Shown: positions 1 through 7,329 of the stretch, piece after piece
Layout: each line of letters begins with the position of its first letter
How positions within the stretch are numbered: position 1 is the stretch's first letter
Assembly: GCA_017519885.1 (NCBI GenBank)
Contig: JAFWRO010000060.1
Coordinates: 62,001-126,000, forward strand
From: Liminaster sp017519885
GTDB taxonomy: Bacteria; Bacteroidota; Bacteroidia; Bacteroidales; UBA3663
Direction of reading: 5' to 3'
Length of the DNA stretch: 64,000 bases
The notes under the pieces: generated by a model
The model's database searches: none
What the model saw: the letters and a program-made list of their open reading frames with translations, nothing else
Told to the model about the DNA's origin: nothing
Program-made: the position numbers and the translations under genes

Positions 1-1
1 C

Positions 2-307
2 AATGCCGTTTACACGCTCGATAAGGACTACACCATCTGCAACACTACCTCGCAGTATGGCTTCTGGGATACCTATGGCGGCGGCAAGGATGCCTTCGAG
101 GCAAAGACCGGCGGTCGTGCCCTCGGTGGCGACAACAGCGTCTCCTCTTGGGAACTCAAGGGTGCCAGCGGCGAATTTGGCCATGGCGGCGTCATCTGCT
201 TCGGTTCAGGTCTCTTCGACTGGAACTCGCCAACACCATACACGTCCAACTACCACGACAACATGGGTAAGATCATGCTCAATGCTTTTGATTATTTAAC
301 CAAGTAA
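2..307 (+). CDS. C-terminal part of a secreted protein, possibly DUF4960-type, of a fructan locus (5' end outside window)
   Basis: An open frame enters from the left edge and ends at TAA 305-307, giving about 101 residues. It is rich in Gly and aromatic residues and ends in HDNMGKIMLNAFDYLTK. This resembles the end of DUF4960 proteins, which accompany GH32 enzymes in Bacteroidales fructan loci. That assignment rests on memory of the family and on the GH32-like gene 13 bp downstream. An ATG-initiated frame at 3-299 covers the same DNA in another register and is treated as a shadow because this frame runs to the edge and has the better composition. The exact role cannot be judged from the fragment. 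Confidence 0.6.
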   Translation, partial: NAVYTLDKDYTICNTTSQYGFWDTYGGGKDAFEAKTGGRALGGDNSVSSWELKGASGEFGHGGVICFGSGLFDWNSPTPYTSNYHDNMGKIMLNAFDYLTK

Positions 308-320
308 AAACTAAGAAGTT

Positions 321-1919
321 ATGAAGACAATGATATATTCATCATTCGCAGTTATTCTTTCAGCATTGATGCTGACGGCTTGCAGTGACGAAAAGTTCGA
401 TGGCGATCCTGCAAGGGATTGGGAGGGCAGCACTACCTTCTTCGCTCCCACCGACGACGCAGGCTTCAACACCTACTATAAGCCAGCCATCGGACGCGTT
501 GGCGACCCCATGCCTTTCTTCGACCCAAAGGCAGGCGACTTCAAGGTGCTCTACCTGCAGGAGTTCGACAATAACATGAGCCATCGCTTCCACCCCATCT
601 GGGCAGTTTCGACTGTCGATGGTGCCAACTATGAGTCCTTGGGCGAAATCCTCCCCTACGGCAGCAACGACTACGCACAGGATGCTGCGCTCGGTACCGG
701 CTGCTGCTTCTGGAAGGACGGCACCTACTACATCTACTACACCGGCCACAACGGCAACTGCAAGTACCGCGAGGTGGTGATGCGTGCCACATCCACCGAC
801 TTCAAGACCTGGACGAAGGACGAACTCTGGCAGATCAATGGCCCTCAGTTCGGCTATTCCTCCAACGACTTCCGCGACCCTCAGATCTTCGTTGCCGAAG
901 ACGGTCTCTTCCACATGGTTATCGCCACCTATCCCGAATGGGGTGGCGACCCATGCTTCGCTGAGTTCAAGTCGAACGACTTGAAGAACTGGGAGCACGT
1001 AGGACGCATCAGGATGATCTGGGACCGTATGCTCGAGTGCCCCGACATCTTCAAGCTGGGCGACTACTGGTACTGCGTATATAGCGAAAGCGTTCGCACA
1101 AGCTGGAGCCGCAAGGTGAAGTACATGGTGGCTCCCACCTACGAGGAGCTGAAGAACTGCTTCAACGATGGTCCTAAATGGCCAGCCGATGGTCACGAGG
1201 GCATCCTCGACACCCGCGCCTTCTATGCCGGCAAGACAGCTTCGAACGGCACCGACCGCTACATCTGGGGTTGGAGTCCATTCCGTTCGGGTGCCGATGT
1301 GCACGAGAAGAACATCAGCGTAGGCGGTGGCGATGGCAACGAGCCCAACTGGTCGGGTACACTGGTTTGCCACAAGCTCATCCAGCACGCCAATGGCATT
1401 CTTACCCTCGGCGCTGTGCCTGCAATGGCTGCAAAGTACAACAACGCTGTGAATGTCAACGTGATGGCTTCCAATGGCTATCAGAACGGCACCCTCTCGG
1501 GCAACGATGCCTACGTGCTCTTCAATCGCCTTGGCACCTGCAACCACATCTCGTTCACCGTAAAGACCTCCAACAACTGGGACAAGTTCGGCGTATCGTT
1601 CGTGCGTGGCACCGATTCGAACAAGTACTACACGATGGTGGTCAATCCTGAGGACGAAAATCACCGCAAGGTTAACTTCGAGCAGGAAGGTCCCGAAGGC
1701 AAGGGCTTTGTCGATGGCATCGACGGATACTGGTTTGAGCGTCCAGCCGACAATACCTATAACATCGACATCTACACCGACAACTCCGTCATTGTGATGT
1801 ACATCAACGATAACTGCTGCTACACACAGCGTATCTATGGCATCCAGAAGAACTGCTGGAGCATCAACAACTACGGTGGCTCGGTAACTGTCAGCGATGT
1901 GAAAGTTAGTCAGCAATAA
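321..1919 (+). CDS. GH32-like glycoside hydrolase lipoprotein (fructan-degrading family)
   Basis: The 532-residue protein starts with a signal peptide and a lipobox (LTAC, Cys21), so it is probably a surface or periplasmic lipoprotein. The GH32 five-bladed propeller signatures are visible. GRVGDPMPFF (Asp62) stands where the nucleophile motif lies, FRDPQIF (185-187) is the RDP motif, and ECPDIF (Glu239-Cys240) is the acid/base EC motif. A C-terminal beta-sandwich from about residue 360 fits the family. GH32 enzymes hydrolyse fructans and sucrose-type linkages. It follows the DUF4960-like gene by 13 bp and precedes a secreted protein by 15 bp, so the three look like one operon. The nucleophile motif departs from the classical WMNDPNG, so an inactive binding paralogue is possible. 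Confidence 0.8.
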   Translation: MKTMIYSSFAVILSALMLTACSDEKFDGDPARDWEGSTTFFAPTDDAGFNTYYKPAIGRVGDPMPFFDPKAGDFKVLYLQEFDNNMSHRFHPIWAVSTVDGANYESLGEILPYGSNDYAQDAALGTGCCFWKDGTYYIYYTGHNGNCKYREVVMRATSTDFKTWTKDELWQINGPQFGYSSNDFRDPQIFVAEDGLFHMVIATYPEWGGDPCFAEFKSNDLKNWEHVGRIRMIWDRMLECPDIFKLGDYWYCVYSESVRTSWSRKVKYMVAPTYEELKNCFNDGPKWPADGHEGILDTRAFYAGKTASNGTDRYIWGWSPFRSGADVHEKNISVGGGDGNEPNWSGTLVCHKLIQHANGILTLGAVPAMAAKYNNAVNVNVMASNGYQNGTLSGNDAYVLFNRLGTCNHISFTVKTSNNWDKFGVSFVRGTDSNKYYTMVVNPEDENHRKVNFEQEGPEGKGFVDGIDGYWFERPADNTYNIDIYTDNSVIVMYINDNCCYTQRIYGIQKNCWSINNYGGSVTVSDVKVSQQ

Positions 1920-1934
1920 TTTAAACGTAAAACG

Positions 1935-2885
1935 ATGAAAAAGACTATCTTTTTGGCATTGGCATTTGCCGCAACAGTATGCAATGCCCAAACCGTGCTT
2001 TGGGACGGTGAAGACGAATCAATCACTTCACGCAACGAATTTGGCGGATGGTGGGATCGTGGAAATCCTTCGCTGGTCGATAATCCCGAAACCGACGGCA
2101 TCAACCCATCGGCCAAGTGCCTGAAGTTCACGATGACGGGCAATGACTTCGGACAGAAGCATCTGGCTTGTCCATTCCGCGACTGGATGACACCCAACCT
2201 CGACGGCGCTCGTCGTGTGTCGCTGATGATTCGCAAGGCACAGAACGACAACGTAATGGTCGAATTGTCCGACCCGACCAACGGCGTAGACAACTACTGG
2301 GAAAAGACTGCCGCATGGTATGGCAGCGAAGGCAAGTGGCAGAAAATCGTGCTCGACTTCTCGACCAACGCCAACCTGAACGACTTCCCGGGTGTGATGG
2401 CCATCACCGCACAAACTGGTGACGTCACTGAGCCTCAGGAAGTATGGGTGGACAATCTGGTCATCGAAGAACCTGCCAAGGTGGACGGTGTAAAGCTCAC
2501 CGACCTTGCCGATGGTTCGCTCTCAGGCGAGGTGAAGGTAACAGGTTCGTTGCTGCACGGCGATTGCCAGAACACCAATGGCGACTGGTTCCGTGTTGAT
2601 TTCGACGATTTTGCCCTGCTTCTCGCCAAGCTCTCTGCCGATGTCTCTGTGCTCGACCTGAGGGAGGTGACTCTCATGAACCCCTATTGGGATCAGATTC
2701 AAGAGAAGTGTCCCGGCATCGTCATCCGTCTGAAGGATGGTGACATCATGGGCATCGTCAATATTGCAAGTGAAGTGCTGCAACCTGGCAACGCCTTGAG
2801 CTATGACCTCTTTGGCCGCCGCATCCAGCATCCCGCTGTTGGTCAGCTCTTCATCCGCAATGGCAAAAAGATGATCGTAAGATAA
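1935..2885 (+). CDS. Secreted carbohydrate-locus protein with secretion-type C-terminus
   Basis: The 316-residue protein has a clear signal peptide (MKKTIFLALAFAATVCNA). Residues 20-180 form a beta-rich region resembling a carbohydrate-binding jelly roll, with aromatic clusters such as FGGWWDRG and conserved VWVDNL near the end of the domain. The last 30 residues (YDLFGRRIQ...LFIRNGKKMIVR) match the short C-terminal tail common on Prevotella secreted proteins, thought to act in type IX-like secretion or anchoring. It is the last gene of the fructan-type operon and is followed by a strong terminator. I do not recognise the central domain by name; a glycan-binding role is inferred from context. 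Confidence 0.7.
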   Translation: MKKTIFLALAFAATVCNAQTVLWDGEDESITSRNEFGGWWDRGNPSLVDNPETDGINPSAKCLKFTMTGNDFGQKHLACPFRDWMTPNLDGARRVSLMIRKAQNDNVMVELSDPTNGVDNYWEKTAAWYGSEGKWQKIVLDFSTNANLNDFPGVMAITAQTGDVTEPQEVWVDNLVIEEPAKVDGVKLTDLADGSLSGEVKVTGSLLHGDCQNTNGDWFRVDFDDFALLLAKLSADVSVLDLREVTLMNPYWDQIQEKCPGIVIRLKDGDIMGIVNIASEVLQPGNALSYDLFGRRIQHPAVGQLFIRNGKKMIVR

Positions 2886-2963
2886 AGCGATTATCAGCAC
2901 GCTTTAGAACATATATATATCATTTATATATACTCTCATTTAATATTGAAGATGTATGAAAGT

Positions 2964-3007
2964 CCCAGGGTGACTGTCGAAGAGATAGACACCCTGGGAA
3001 TTTTTTT
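2964..3007 (+). terminator. Rho-independent terminator after the fructan operon
   Basis: A perfect 9-bp stem CCCAGGGTG/CACCCTGGG is followed by AATTTTTTT. It closes the operon ending at 2885. Confidence 0.85.
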
Positions 3008-3026
3008 AATATTTTGTCCAAATCTC

Positions 3027-3057
3027 TTGCATACAAATCAGATTTTCCTTATCTTTG
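3027..3057 (+). promoter_or_regulatory. Bacteroidetes promoter for the Sel1-repeat gene
   Basis: TATCTTTG at 3050-3057 with TTG at 3027-3029, exactly 23 bases apart start to start. Transcription would begin near 3063, leaving a leader of about 125 nt before the start at 3190. Confidence 0.75.
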
Positions 3058-3148
3058 CAGCGTCCATTTCTTTTATAAAAAATGAGAATAAAGAAAAAAG
3101 AAAAAAATATTTGTGACACCAAATACCCTGAACAATCATTTGTAACGT

Positions 3149-3188
3149 CCCCAAATATCCCCAAATATCCCTTAATATCCCTTGGAAA
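3149..3188 (+). repeat. Four decamer tandem repeats ending one base before the Sel1 gene start
   Basis: Units begin at 3149, 3159, 3169 and 3179 with exact 10-bp spacing. The first two are identical (CCCCAAATAT), the third is CCCTTAATAT and the fourth CCCTTGGAAA. The start codon follows at 3190. The units lie in the inferred mRNA leader. A similar array precedes the reverse transcriptase at 4927. Confidence 0.75.
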
Positions 3189-3189
3189 T

Positions 3190-4071
3190 ATGAAACCCCT
3201 CCTCCTCGCCTCACTCCTCCTTGCCCTACCCTTGCAGGCGCAAAACAACACCCCTTGCGATGCCATCAACGGCGTGCTCGACAAGGTGCAGAACGAATAC
3301 ATCGCCGAAGGCAACTTCAACAAGGCGCTCAAGACGCTCAACAAGACAATCCGAAAAGCCCAGAACAGCGATTGCCCGCAATTGCAAGACGCTATCAATC
3401 TGTTCAGCAAAATCGAAAAGATAACCTCTACGGAAGCTTTCCGAGAATATGGCAAGAAGCTGGCAAAAGGTAATGCAGAGGCTCAGAAGGCCATCGGCGA
3501 TTGCTATTTCTATTGCAAAAAGGGCCTTCCTCTGGACATCGTGGAGTCGACGAAATGGTATATGAAGGCTGCCGATCAGGGCGACCCGGGCGCACAATAT
3601 CAACTCGCCTGGTGCTACGAACACGCCTATGTAGGTGAAGAGCAGAACTACGACGAAGCCGGCAAACTGTACATGAAAGCGGCTGAGCAGGGTTATGCCT
3701 TAGCCGAAAACCAGGTGGGTCATTACTATCAGTCGGGCCTCTATGGCGAACGCGACTACGAAGAAGCCGTTAAATGGTTCCGTAAGGCTGCTGATAATGA
3801 CCTTGCCGAGGCACAAAAGAACCTTGGTTGGTGCTACTGCACAGGCAGAGGTGTCGAAAAGGACCTAACTGAGGGCGTGCGTTGGTACACGATTGCGGCC
3901 GAACAGGGCAATGCCGAGGCACAGTACTACCTTGCCGAATGCTATCAGAATGGTCTTGGTGTGGCAAAGGACATCAGCAAGGCCATCGAATGGCACCAGA
4001 AGGCGGCTGCCCAGCATTATCAGCTTTCGGTGAATGAGTTGAAGAAGATTCGGGAGAAAGCCGCAAAATAA
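3190..4071 (+). CDS. Sel1-repeat (SLR) secreted protein
   Basis: I place the start at 3190, where MKPLLLASLLLALPLQAQ forms a signal peptide; an in-frame ATG at 3082 would add 36 charged residues ahead of it. The 293-residue product has about five Sel1-like repeats from residue 95 onward, recognisable by AxxWYxKAAxQGxxxAQYxLAxCY. Such repeats form alpha-solenoids that scaffold protein contacts, often at the envelope. The N-terminal third (about 20-90) is a charged helical region. No enzymatic motif is visible and the partner is unknown. It has its own promoter and a repeat array in its leader. Confidence 0.85.
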   Translation: MKPLLLASLLLALPLQAQNNTPCDAINGVLDKVQNEYIAEGNFNKALKTLNKTIRKAQNSDCPQLQDAINLFSKIEKITSTEAFREYGKKLAKGNAEAQKAIGDCYFYCKKGLPLDIVESTKWYMKAADQGDPGAQYQLAWCYEHAYVGEEQNYDEAGKLYMKAAEQGYALAENQVGHYYQSGLYGERDYEEAVKWFRKAADNDLAEAQKNLGWCYCTGRGVEKDLTEGVRWYTIAAEQGNAEAQYYLAECYQNGLGVAKDISKAIEWHQKAAAQHYQLSVNELKKIREKAAK

Positions 4072-4132
4072 TCCAATAAATCCTTGCAAACAAGACATAT
4101 TTGTCTAAAAACAAAGATTTTTGCAGAAATAT

Positions 4133-4163
4133 TTGCATCATATAATCTTTTTCCATATCTTTG
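4133..4163 (+). promoter_or_regulatory. Bacteroidetes promoter before the 4191 gene
   Basis: TATCTTTG at 4156-4163 with TTG at 4133-4135 (23-base offset). It is the nearest recognisable promoter upstream of the reverse transcriptase as well. Confidence 0.75.
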
Positions 4164-4190
4164 CAGCGGACATATTAAAATTTTAATATC

Positions 4191-4763
4191 ATGGGATTTT
4201 TAAAATCACTTCTCGGCGTCGTTGTCGATGCAGCAACCGATGCCATCAAGGAAAAGATGAATGAGCAGGGTTACAGCAAGGATGAAGGGGCTCACTACAA
4301 TCGTGATGAGCGTCCAGCCTCGTCCAGCACAAGGCAAAGCGCACAACCCACTCAAAGTGCCCCGACTCAGGATGTTGACGAAAGGACTTATGAGGAATGG
4401 GTGGCGTATTTCGACGAGATCATCCGCACCAACTTCCCGCAGTTCAACGTCAAAAGGGATGTGCCCGTGACCGACCTCACCGGATTCACCGCCGACACTT
4501 TCCAGCTTTACGAGACGCGTCCCTATCAGACCTACAAGGCCGAATGGGGCAAGCCCTACACCTTCGTCCTCTATCGTGGCGAAAAGCCCGCTGGCGTAGT
4601 GATGCTGGGCGGTGGACATTCGCATGACAAGAACGTCAAGTACCTCATTTCCCGAATGTACTGCAAGAAATTGGGTATGCCCTATATCAATTTCTATTTG
4701 CAGATGGAGAACGAGCGCAACTACGTCATCGGGCGTATCAAGGACCTTATGCTCGGTCACTAA
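4191..4763 (+). CDS. Uncharacterised soluble protein upstream of the reverse transcriptase
   Basis: I do not recognise this 190-residue protein. It starts with an amphipathic segment (MGFLKSLLGVVVDAATDA), has a Ser/Gln/Thr-rich linker at about residues 42-62, then a globular part from about 65 to the end with conserved-looking blocks YEEWVAYFDEIIRTNFP, PYTFVLYRGEKPAGVVML and GMPYINFYLQMENERNYV. There is no signal peptide. It has a good promoter 28 bp upstream. The 216-bp gap to the reverse transcriptase contains no obvious promoter or terminator, so the two may be co-transcribed. No function is proposed. Confidence 0.7.
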   Translation: MGFLKSLLGVVVDAATDAIKEKMNEQGYSKDEGAHYNRDERPASSSTRQSAQPTQSAPTQDVDERTYEEWVAYFDEIIRTNFPQFNVKRDVPVTDLTGFTADTFQLYETRPYQTYKAEWGKPYTFVLYRGEKPAGVVMLGGGHSHDKNVKYLISRMYCKKLGMPYINFYLQMENERNYVIGRIKDLMLGH

Positions 4764-4793
4764 ATTACCGGAAAAGGGGATGCAAACATTTTG

Positions 4794-4840
4794 CGCCTGC
4801 AGTGGATGCAGCGGCGCCTGATGATTATGTCTTGCAGGCG
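4794..4840 (+). repeat. Inverted repeat upstream of the reverse transcriptase
   Basis: CGCCTGCA (4794-4801) and TGCAGGCG (4833-4840) are perfect 8-bp inverted arms around a 31-nt loop. No T-run follows, so it is not a standard terminator. Confidence 0.5.
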
Positions 4841-4863
4841 ACTGGCGGCCGTATCATCTCGTG

Positions 4864-4881
4864 ATTCGCAATTTTGCGAAT
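4864..4881 (+). repeat. Tight palindromic hairpin upstream of the reverse transcriptase
   Basis: ATTCGCAATTTTGCGAAT is a perfect 18-nt palindrome with 8-bp arms and a 2-nt centre. It could fold in RNA or mark a protein-binding site. Confidence 0.5.
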
Positions 4882-4926
4882 TCAAAATTCTCCCCTTTTC
4901 CTTTTTTCTTTATTATTCCATTACCT

Positions 4927-4976
4927 CCCATCCATTCCCATCAACACCCATCAATTCCCATCCATTCCCATAAATA
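4927..4976 (+). repeat. Five decamer tandem repeats ending three bases before the reverse transcriptase start
   Basis: Units CCCATCCATT, CCCATCAACA, CCCATCAATT, CCCATCCATT and CCCATAAATA start at 4927, 4937, 4947, 4957 and 4967, exactly 10 bp apart. The start codon is at 4980. No Shine-Dalgarno sequence is present, so the array occupies the ribosome-binding region. Confidence 0.85.
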
Positions 4977-4979
4977 CCT

Positions 4980-6173
4980 ATGTCCCTCCTCCTCGCCCTT
5001 TCCCATCAACTCACCTGGGAGGAATTCCTGACCTACCGGCTGCGGAAAGGTCGCTTCAACTGGCACGAATTCGATGTAGCCGACACGTTCGTTTCCGAGA
5101 AGCTGTACCTTCCCGTGGTCGAACGTATGCTGCGTGGCGAGGGCCTTTCCATCCCCACCAAGCACCTGGTCAACAAGATGGGAAGTGGCAAGAAACGCGT
5201 GGTATATAGTTTCGAGGATGACGAGATGAACGTCCTCAAATGCCTGTCCTTCCTCCTCTATCGCTTCGACTCTACCCTTTCCCCCAATTGCTATTCCTTC
5301 CGTCGCGGTTTGACGGCGCACGATGCCATCCACGACATTCTTCGTGTCACCAACGGACGTCATATGTGGGCATATAAGGTGGACATCCACAACTATTTCA
5401 ACTCCATTTCCATCCCCCTGTTATTGCCGATTTTGCGCGAATTATTGGCCGAAGACCCCACCCTTTACCGCTTTTTCGAACAGATTCTCACCGAAGAATG
5501 TGCCATTTTCAAAGGCGAAATTGTCCGTGAACCTCACGGCGTGATGGCAGGCACACCTATTTCGCCATTCTTTGCCAACATTTATTTGAAGGAAGTTGAC
5601 CAGCATTTTGCCGAAAATGGTGTGATTTATGCACGTTATTCCGATGATATCATCCTCTTTGCGCCCGATGAGCCGACCCTGATGCAACATATCAGCACGC
5701 TTTCGGCCTTCCTTCAAAAATATCGCCTCGAAGTGAATCCCGAAAAAGAGCAGATCTATCGCCCCGACGAAGCATTCGAATACCTTGGCTTCAAGTGTTT
5801 TGGCAACGAAATCGACATTTCCGAAGCCACCAAGCGCAAGATGAAGGACAAGATTCGTCGCAAGACGCGTCTCCTCTTGCGTTGGCGCACCCAGAAGGAC
5901 ATCCCTGCCGATGCCGCAATGAAGGGCCTTATCCGTTATTTCAACCGCAAGTTCTTCGAAAGGGACGACATACAATCCCTCACCTGGTCGCGCTGGTTCT
6001 TCCCCATGATCACCCGCACCGATGGCCTCAAGGAAATCGACCATTACCTCCAGGACAACCTCCGCTTCCTCGCCACCGGCAAGCACAACAAGGCCAACTT
6101 CCGCATCCGCTATCCCCACCTCAAATCCCTCGGCTACCGCAGCCTTGTGCACGAGTATTTTACAAATAAATAG
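4980..6173 (+). CDS. Stand-alone reverse transcriptase
   Basis: The 397-residue protein carries the reverse transcriptase core: SPNCYSFRRG (about 101-110), KVDIHNYFNSI (catalytic Asp135), GVMAGTPISPFFANIYL (187-203), YARYSDD (Asp222-Asp223) and FEYLGF (266-271). The C-terminal 120 residues are helical and basic, like a thumb, and end in LKSLGYRSLVHEYF. There is no maturase or HNH domain, and no group II intron structure was noticed around it. The GTPISP motif is unlike the GNLTSQ-type motif of diversity-generating elements, and the VTG signature of retrons is absent. It therefore looks like a domesticated or defence-type enzyme of unclear class. It is preceded by two hairpins and a decamer array and followed by a GTTGCAGC repeat. 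Confidence 0.9.
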   Translation: MSLLLALSHQLTWEEFLTYRLRKGRFNWHEFDVADTFVSEKLYLPVVERMLRGEGLSIPTKHLVNKMGSGKKRVVYSFEDDEMNVLKCLSFLLYRFDSTLSPNCYSFRRGLTAHDAIHDILRVTNGRHMWAYKVDIHNYFNSISIPLLLPILRELLAEDPTLYRFFEQILTEECAIFKGEIVREPHGVMAGTPISPFFANIYLKEVDQHFAENGVIYARYSDDIILFAPDEPTLMQHISTLSAFLQKYRLEVNPEKEQIYRPDEAFEYLGFKCFGNEIDISEATKRKMKDKIRRKTRLLLRWRTQKDIPADAAMKGLIRYFNRKFFERDDIQSLTWSRWFFPMITRTDGLKEIDHYLQDNLRFLATGKHNKANFRIRYPHLKSLGYRSLVHEYFTNK

Positions 6174-6182
6174 CATAAAACT

Positions 6183-6209
6183 AACTGCAACGCTGCAACG
6201 CTGCAACGC
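6183..6209 (-). repeat. GTTGCAGC-octamer dispersed repeat, copy 1
   Basis: 27 nt, read on the minus strand as GCGTTGCAGC followed by further GTTGCAG units and a terminal TT. It lies 9 bp after the reverse transcriptase stop. Related copies are at 11428, 11550 (inverted), 16851 and 25155. Confidence 0.8.
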
Positions 6210-6282
6210 AGGCTAAAATGCTCACTGTACTTGTCAAATCTTAAATTATTTTCCTATACTTAAAGAAATTCACAACTGATAG

Positions 6283-6313
6283 TTGTATTATTGCCATTAT
6301 ATTACTATATTTG
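6283..6313 (+). promoter_or_regulatory. Bacteroidetes promoter for the toxin-antitoxin-like pair
   Basis: TATATTTG at 6306-6313 with TTG at 6283-6285 (23-base offset). Confidence 0.75.
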
Positions 6314-6334
6314 CAGTGACAAAAATAACGAATT

Positions 6335-6886
6335 ATGACATTCGATAAAATTCTAGAGAATAATACACTTTGGGCAGTTCGTTATGACGGAGACAAGGAC
6401 AATGCATTATTTACCCTCTTTGAGCAATGGAACGATCCTGAATGGTTGGTTAACTTCTTCCTTGCAAATATATCTGATTTAACATCTTATTTTAAGATTA
6501 CTGACATTAATCAAGCAATATATGATACAATAGAAGATAATCATAAATTACAATGCTTGATTTTGGATATTTCTCCAGATGCGAATCTTGATCTTTTGTT
6601 CCGTCCGCTGGAAAACAATCGAACAAGTGAGATACTTTTGGGTAAAGAAAAAGCAAGAATAAAAAATCGTCCACAACACGCTTCATGGTTGCGTATTTAT
6701 GCAATCAAATTGGAACCTGGTTGTTATATCATCACAGGCGGTGCAGTCAAGTTAACCCGAACTATGCAAGAACGTGCACACACCCTAGCAGAACTCAATA
6801 AAATGGAAACAGTTCGCAATTTCCTTATTGATGGAGGTGCGATAGATGCTGATGGATTTATTGATTATATGTCCGAAATACAATAA
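6335..6886 (+). CDS. Putative toxin-like partner of an XRE regulator
   Basis: 183 residues, no signal peptide. The central block (about 115-165) reads ASWLRIYAIKLEPGCYIITGGAVKLT followed by TMQERAHT and ends in DADGFIDYM. I recall proteins with these blocks next to small XRE-type HTH genes in Bacteroidales, the usual layout of a type II toxin-antitoxin pair. The HTH gene starts 16 bp downstream, after an AGGAG sequence, and both share one promoter. Base composition is more AT-rich than the flanking polysaccharide genes, which suggests acquisition. The toxin assignment is inferred from layout; no catalytic motif is certain. Confidence 0.6.
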   Translation: MTFDKILENNTLWAVRYDGDKDNALFTLFEQWNDPEWLVNFFLANISDLTSYFKITDINQAIYDTIEDNHKLQCLILDISPDANLDLLFRPLENNRTSEILLGKEKARIKNRPQHASWLRIYAIKLEPGCYIITGGAVKLTRTMQERAHTLAELNKMETVRNFLIDGGAIDADGFIDYMSEIQ

Positions 6887-6902
6887 AAAAAGGAGAAACC
6901 CT

Positions 6903-7235
6903 ATGAAACAGAAAACGATAGAATTCCTCGAAGCACATCAGAGCGAAACGCCATCGAAATGGCGGGAGGAAGCGGAATGGAGACGTGACAACTGGTCATG
7001 GTTGCAGCACTCGCAAAAGATTGCTGTAAAGGTACTATTGCAAATGAAGAAGCAAGGCTTGACTCAGAAGGCCCTTGCAGAGCGAATGGATTGCACCCAG
7101 CAATACGTATCAAAGATATTGAAGGGCAAGGAAAACCTGTCTCTCGAAACCCTCTCCAAACTTGAAGACGCCCTCGGCCTCGTCTTAATCAATGACGAAG
7201 AATGCGAATATACAAGCATCGTTGCAGAAGACTGA
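6903..7235 (+). CDS. XRE-family HTH regulator, antitoxin-like
   Basis: 110 residues from ATG 6903, which follows an AGGAG at 6891-6895, an unusually good Shine-Dalgarno for this genome. An earlier in-frame ATG at 6846 would overlap the upstream gene and is disfavoured. Residues 50-105 form a Cro/CI helix-turn-helix (MKKQGLTQKALAERM, TQQYVSKILKGKENLSLETL). The N-terminal 45 residues are rich in Trp, Glu and Arg and could contact the upstream protein. It probably represses the shared promoter at 6283-6313 and neutralises the 6335 product, as in type II modules. This is inferred from layout. Confidence 0.75.
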   Translation: MKQKTIEFLEAHQSETPSKWREEAEWRRDNWSWLQHSQKIAVKVLLQMKKQGLTQKALAERMDCTQQYVSKILKGKENLSLETLSKLEDALGLVLINDEECEYTSIVAED

Positions 7236-7277
7236 TTCGAGGAACATATGCGTTTCAGTTTTTTTTTGCCAAAAAAC

Positions 7278-7308
7278 TTGTAAATGTCGAAAAAAACGCT
7301 TATATTTG
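7278..7308 (+). promoter_or_regulatory. Bacteroidetes promoter for the Fic gene
   Basis: TATATTTG at 7301-7308 with TTG at 7278-7280 (23-base offset), 22 bp before the chosen Fic start. Confidence 0.75.
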
Positions 7309-7329
7309 CAGCACAATCATAGTAATAAA

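Noticed and set aside
360..1991. 543-residue open frame on the minus strand opposite the GH32-like gene
   Set aside because: It mirrors the codon bias of the real gene and has no domain, signal or promoter.
4764..6173. Retron or diversity-generating element
   Set aside because: The enzyme lacks the retron VTG motif and the GNLTSQ-type motif; no template/variable repeat pair or typical msr/msd layout was noticed.
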